DNA of 64,000 nt. Source: DASXRA01 sp963737425. GTDB lineage: Bacteria; Actinomycetota; Actinomycetes; Mycobacteriales; Jatrophihabitantaceae. The notes beneath the pieces are model-generated. The model was not told where the DNA came from and made no database searches. It worked only from the letters and a program-made list of their open reading frames with translations. Numbering within the stretch: the stretch's first letter is position 1; every line of letters starts with the position of its first letter. A program made the translations under genes and the position numbers. The DNA lies in assembly GCA_963737425.1 (NCBI GenBank), contig CAVTSX010000009.1:620001-684000 (forward strand), written 5' to 3'. Below, in pieces: positions 61,301 to 64,000 of the stretch.

Positions 61301-61908
61301 CCCCAGAACTCGACCCGCAGCGGGTGCTCCTCGGTGGGCGGGAAGACGTCGAGGATTCCGCCACGCACGGCGAAGTCGCCGCGCTTCTCGACCAGTTCGG
61401 TACGCGCGTAGCCGGCGCCCACCAGGTCGGCGACGATGTCGGTGAGCTCGCGGCCGGCGTCACCGGCGTGCAGTTCGACCGGCTCGAGGTCGCCGAGGCC
61501 GGGCGCCTGCGGTTGAAGTACCGACCGGATGGGCGCGACCACCACCGAGAGCGGTCCGGTCGTCGGATCGTCGTCGGACGGATGCGCCAGGCGCCGCAGC
61601 ACGGCCAGCCGCTGCCCGACCGTGTCGGCACGTGGCGAGAGCCGCTCGTGCGGCAACGTCTCCCAACCGGGGTAGACGGCCACGGTGTCCGGCGGCAGCA
61701 GGCAGCGCAGGGCCGCGGCGAGGTCTTCGGCTTCGGCGCCCGTGCTGGTGACGGCGAGAACCGTTCGCTCGCGCGCAACGGCCGCCACGACGAACGGTCT
61801 CAATGCCGCGGGCCCACTGACCGTCAGCGACGGCGTCCCGATCGACTCTCGCGCCGTGGCGAGCGCCGGGTCGAGCAGCGCGGCATCAAGCAGTCCGGAG
61901 AAGGTCAT
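58372..61908 (-). CDS. mfd: Transcription-repair coupling factor Mfd
   Basis: Removes RNA polymerase stalled at lesions and recruits UvrA for transcription-coupled repair. 1178 residues: UvrB-like N-terminal domains (to ~400), the RNA-polymerase-interacting domain (~500-580, FVVHEQHGVGKYVEM), the RecG-like translocase with Walker A GDVGYGKTEVA (~636-646) and DEEQRFG (~740), RGRVGRARERGYAYF (~915-929), and a C-terminal domain. Length and motif order are complete. In this genome two genes (HxlR, oxidoreductase) separate it from the SurA-like gene. Confidence 0.97.
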   Translation of the reverse strand: MTFSGLLDAALLDPALATARESIGTPSLTVSGPAALRPFVVAAVARERTVLAVTSTGAEAEDLAAALRCLLPPDTVAVYPGWETLPHERLSPRADTVGQRLAVLRRLAHPSDDDPTTGPLSVVVAPIRSVLQPQAPGLGDLEPVELHAGDAGRELTDIVADLVGAGYARTELVEKRGDFAVRGGILDVFPPTEEHPLRVEFWGDEVEEIRYFKVADQRSLEVAEHGLWAAPCRELLLTPDVQARAAKLLGEHPELAELLDPISRGEAVEGMEALAPVLVDDLQLVLHGLPAGSHVIVCDPERVRTRAADLVRTSEEFLAASWAVAAGGGKAPVDLAAASLHSIDEARADATQLDLPWWGITQLGAEITSAFEMAPSFAGDTDAAMNEMRQWTRDGWRVVLVFDGHGTADRAVERLAAAEVPGRLVPAVDAEPGIVLVTTGRLDGGLVAPSLKIALLTEADLTGQRGSLTKDTSRMPSRRRNAIDPILLQPGDFVVHEQHGVGKYVEMVRRTINGGEREYLIIEYAPARRGQPGDRLFVPTDSLDQVTKYVGGESPSLNRLGGTDWAKTRGRARKAVKEIAAQLIRLYSARMATKGFAFSADTPWQRELEDAFPYVETPDQLAAIDEVKADMEKSLPMDRIICGDVGYGKTEVAVRAAFKAVQDGKQVAVLVPTTLLSHQHLSTFRERMAQFPVQVRELSRFTAPSDVEATLAGIADGSADIVIGTHRILQQTVRFKNLGLVIVDEEQRFGVEHKEYLKSLRTAVDVLTMSATPIPRTLEMSLTGIREMTTILTPPEERHPILTFVGAHDPRQIAAAVRRELLRDGQVFYIHNRVESINRAAQRLADLVPEARIAVAHGQMGEDALEQVMIGFWEKRYDVLVCTTIVESGLDIPNANTLIVERADTFGLSQLHQLRGRVGRARERGYAYFLYPPEKPLTETAYDRLATIAQHTELGGGMAVAMKDLEIRGSGNLLGGEQSGHIAGVGFDLYVRLVGEAVAEFRGDAGEAEAADVKVDLPVDANLPVEYLPGERLRLEAYRALAGATTDEAVDAVRAELVDRFGPVPGPVENLLAVARFKVLCRRYGVTEVSLQGSSVRFSPLDLPESAQIRLRRVYDKSLYKQAAGTVAVPRPKGVVKPDGTFAVANFGGEPLRDIALLTWCGEVLEQVVGSKVGAAAR

Positions 61909-62003
61909 GACCAGCGAAGATCCTTACGGCAGGCAGCACAACAATCCCCGATTCGCGCTGACGGAGGGGATGCCTCTAGCTTACGCAGTCCGTCTGACGC
62001 GCC

Positions 62004-62687
62004 TCAGAGGTCGGCGGCGATCAGTCTGGCAAGAGTGGCCGTGTCGGCGCGCACCCGAATCGGCATCGGCGGCATTCCGTGCGGCAACCGCAGATCGGCC
62101 TGGATCACAACCGCCGTGCGTCCCTTGATGAACTGCATCGTCGCGGTGCCCGGAATGTAGAACGCGTTGTCGCCGATGCCCTGCACCGTGACCGCGCCTT
62201 GCGCCTGCTTCCTGAGCTTGGCGAAGGCGGCCGCGCTCATCGACGCGTTCACGGTTATCGAGACGTGTCCGGGCGCTGCCGCATTCGACTTGGTGAGGCT
62301 GAATTGGCAGATCGGATTGCCGATGCCACTGGTGCCCGCTGACTCCGAGCCGATCTTGCCGCCGTAGGCCGACGCCACCGTTTCGGACGACGTGATCTTG
62401 CACTCGCCGACCGCACCCTCCGTGGCACCCTCGGCGCCTCCCGGACTGGTCGGCGCAGACGACGGCCGGACGGGACCGTTGCGCGAACCGCTCGGTGCGG
62501 GCGGTTTCGTCGTCGTAGGCCCGGCTGGTGTTGTCGAACTTGACCGTGCGGCCGCCGAGGTCAGGGGCGGGCTCGACACCGATGCAGGCGCGTCGGCGCT
62601 GTGATGCGTCGACGTGCACGCCGACGCTGCGGCCAGCGCGAAGGCCACAGCCAGCACCACGCCGGCACGCCGCTTATGAGTTCCCAT
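62004..62687 (-). CDS. Secreted lipoprotein of unknown function
   Basis: A 227-residue exported lipoprotein. The signal ends in a lipobox ASAC (Cys24), followed by ~65 residues of Ser/Thr/Pro-rich linker. A folded domain from ~95 on contains two Cys (ECKITSS, PICQFSL) and resembles DUF3558-type lipoproteins in layout, though I cannot confirm it. ATG 62687. Follows the divergent MFS gene; mfd is downstream after 95 bases. Confidence 0.72.
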   Translation of the reverse strand: MGTHKRRAGVVLAVAFALAAASACTSTHHSADAPASVSSPPLTSAAARSSSTTPAGPTTTKPPAPSGSRNGPVRPSSAPTSPGGAEGATEGAVGECKITSSETVASAYGGKIGSESAGTSGIGNPICQFSLTKSNAAAPGHVSITVNASMSAAAFAKLRKQAQGAVTVQGIGDNAFYIPGTATMQFIKGRTAVVIQADLRLPHGMPPMPIRVRADTATLARLIAADL

Positions 62688-62768
62688 AGTACGCTTGCTC
62701 CCCCCGCGATAAACCCCCCAGTAAGCGGCGGTATATCCAAGAAATGACCACTCACTGAATTCACGCCT

Positions 62769-62774
62769 ACAATA
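62769..62774 (+). promoter_or_regulatory. Possible -10 box of the MFS gene
   Basis: TACAAT lies 44 bases before the GTG start of the transporter, in an AT-richer patch. No clear -35 match is seen; TGACCA at about 62742 is off-spacing. Speculative. Confidence 0.3.
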
Positions 62775-62817
62775 CGGCGCGTCTCGATCTTACGACGAAT
62801 CCAATGTGGGGGGGCTC

Positions 62818-64000
62818 GTGTATCTGACTCTGCGCGACCGCCCGACGAACGAGCGGCGCGGGGCACGCAAGGTCAAGCAGCGCGTGGCCGGTACGGTCGT
62901 GCTGCTCGGGGTCGTGAGCATGTTCACCGACATCTCGACGGAATCGGTGAATGCGGTTCTGCCGAAGTATCTGATCTTCGTTGTGGGCCTTTCCCCGCAG
63001 GCATTCGGTTTCGTCAACGGCCTCTACAACGGGATCAGCGCGGTCGTACGCATCTTCGGCGGCTGGATCTCCGACCGGGCCGATCACCCGAAATGGGTAG
63101 CGTTCGTCGGCTATTTCGTCTCGGCGATCAGCCGCGTCGCCCTGCTGTTCGCGCAGAGTCTCGGTGCCATCAGCTTCGTCATCACCGGCGATCGGCTCGG
63201 CAAGGGACTGCGCACAGCACCGCGAGACTCGCTGATCGCCGCTTCTTCACCGCCGGAGACGCTGGGGCGCGCGTACGGCGTGCACCGCTCCCTCGACAGC
63301 CTGGGCGCAGCGATCGGCCCCCTGATCGCGTTCTGGATCCTGACCGTCGTCGTCGACGGCTTTCACGCCGTATTCGTCGTCTCGCTCGGATTCGCCGTCA
63401 TCGGCGTCGCCGTACTGCTGCTGGTCGTTCCCGATCTGCGACCCAGGCGGCAGGCCAACCGGTCCGACTCGGCGAAACCGGGCAAGGTGACATTTCGCCA
63501 TCTCGCGAATCCGCAAGTGGCTCGATTGCTCGGTGCGGCCACCCTGCTCGGCCTGGTGACCGTCGGCGATGCATTTCTTTACCTGGCTTTGCAATTACGC
63601 GACAATTTGGCGAATAACTATTACGCGCTGCTCATGGTTGGAATGAATGTGTCGTATTTGATCGTCGCGGTGCCGCTCGGCCGGCTCGCCGATCGGATCG
63701 GACGCGCCAAGGTGTTCATCGGTGGGCACGTCGCCCTGCTCGGCAGCTACCTGTGCGCATCCGGCCCGATATCAGGCCCGGTGCTGTCGATCGGCTGCCT
63801 GGTGCTGCTGGGCACGTACTACGGCGCCACGGACGGCATCCTGTCCGCACTCGCCAGCCGGGCCGTCGAGCCGTCCATACGTACGAGCAGCATCGCCACG
63901 GCCCAGACGTTCGTCGCGCTCGCGGCGTTCGTCTCCTCCCTCGTGGTCGGCGCGATGTGGAGCCAGATCGGCCTGCAGAGCACCATCCGGTGGTTCTGCC
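62818..64000 (+). CDS. MFS transporter, 3' end outside the window
   Basis: A major-facilitator-type exporter or permease that runs off the right edge after ~394 codons. Hydrophobic helices start near residue 26 (VAGTVVLLGVVSMFTDISTE) and recur throughout. MFS motif A-like loops are seen (GWISDRADHPKW after TM2; GRLADRIGRAK ~292-302), and an Arg in GDRLGKGLRTAPRDSLIA (~118-136) is typical of the DHA/fosmidomycin-resistance-like group with DRxGKGxRxxPRDAL. GTG 62818 follows a G-rich run. Codon 260 (63595-63597) is TTA. Substrate unknown. Confidence 0.85.
   Translation, partial: MYLTLRDRPTNERRGARKVKQRVAGTVVLLGVVSMFTDISTESVNAVLPKYLIFVVGLSPQAFGFVNGLYNGISAVVRIFGGWISDRADHPKWVAFVGYFVSAISRVALLFAQSLGAISFVITGDRLGKGLRTAPRDSLIAASSPPETLGRAYGVHRSLDSLGAAIGPLIAFWILTVVVDGFHAVFVVSLGFAVIGVAVLLLVVPDLRPRRQANRSDSAKPGKVTFRHLANPQVARLLGAATLLGLVTVGDAFLYLALQLRDNLANNYYALLMVGMNVSYLIVAVPLGRLADRIGRAKVFIGGHVALLGSYLCASGPISGPVLSIGCLVLLGTYYGATDGILSALASRAVEPSIRTSSIATAQTFVALAAFVSSLVVGAMWSQIGLQSTIRWFC

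Noticed and set aside
59485..62160. Plus-strand ORF of 891 codons
   Set aside because: Antisense to mfd. The mfd motifs on the other strand are complete, and the product of this frame has no recognisable domain.

Overview
The window is from a high-GC Gram-positive bacterium of the phylum Actinomycetota. Evidence: strong G/C bias at third codon positions, many GTG starts, a mycothiol conjugate amidase (mca), a SigE-type ECF sigma factor, actinobacteria-typical DUF families (DUF3224, DUF4235, DUF5302) and actinobacterial gene blocks. Two blocks recall Mycobacterium tuberculosis gene order from memory: mfd-mazG-SurA-like lipoprotein-eno-ftsB-DUF501-ppx (51.6-61.9 kb), and a looser mca / greA / metB-like / cbs / SGNH hydrolase / thiolase set spread over 17.8-40.5 kb. 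A Jatrophihabitans/Frankia-like lineage is possible, but I cannot fix the genus from sequence alone. I see no phage, transposase, plasmid or CRISPR genes.

Layout. 0-3 kb: a Lys/Ala-rich protein, a long coiled-coil protein and a membrane protein. 3-7.2 kb: membrane metallophosphoesterase, Xaa-Pro aminopeptidase, a broken DMT transporter and the ribosome-rescue factor ArfB. 7.2-13.4 kb: a secreted glycan-degradation island (carbohydrate-binding FN3 protein, GH29 alpha-L-fucosidase, divergent GH78 alpha-L-rhamnosidase), followed by a secreted M1 peptidase. 15-24 kb: regulators (WYL, PadR, Lrp), mca, greA and a DrrAB-like ABC exporter. 24-27 kb: an AAA/Mg-chelatase-like ATPase with a VWA partner. 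28-30 kb: a SigE-type sigma factor with its membrane partner. 30-33.5 kb: an AcuC-type deacetylase coupled to a GNAT/acyl-CoA-synthetase fusion, a plausible reversible lysine-acetylation module whose synthetase half has lost part of its ATP-grasp domain. 34-38 kb: cystathionine gamma-lyase/synthase and cystathionine beta-synthase. 38-45 kb: lipid metabolism (SGNH hydrolase, thiolase, two acyl-CoA dehydrogenases), a BI-1 family protein and a tRNA with anticodon UAA. 45-48 kb: type II NADH dehydrogenase and a UDGb-type uracil-DNA glycosylase. 48-51.5 kb: a carbohydrate ABC importer without its own ATPase gene. 51.6-62 kb: the ppx-to-mfd housekeeping block. The window ends inside an MFS transporter.

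The most unusual content is intergenic. Six copies of a palindromic element (arms TTGATCATCTCTGC / GCAGAGATGATCAA) sit in gene-tail or convergent spaces and never between divergent genes. Two copies share a further ~60 bp, and one lies inside a 206-bp segment bounded by perfect 16-bp inverted repeats. Several intergenic spaces also carry short tandem repeats (9 x 5 bp upstream of greA; 17-bp, 14-bp and ~87-bp units elsewhere).

Four coding regions (a DMT remnant, a WYL regulator, a lipoprotein hydrolase and a quinone oxidoreductase) are each interrupted in a way that one missing base in a G/C-rich run would explain. This may be assembly error rather than gene decay. TTA codons occur in at least four genes (fucosidase, PadR, VWA protein, MFS), which makes the UAA tRNA worth attention.
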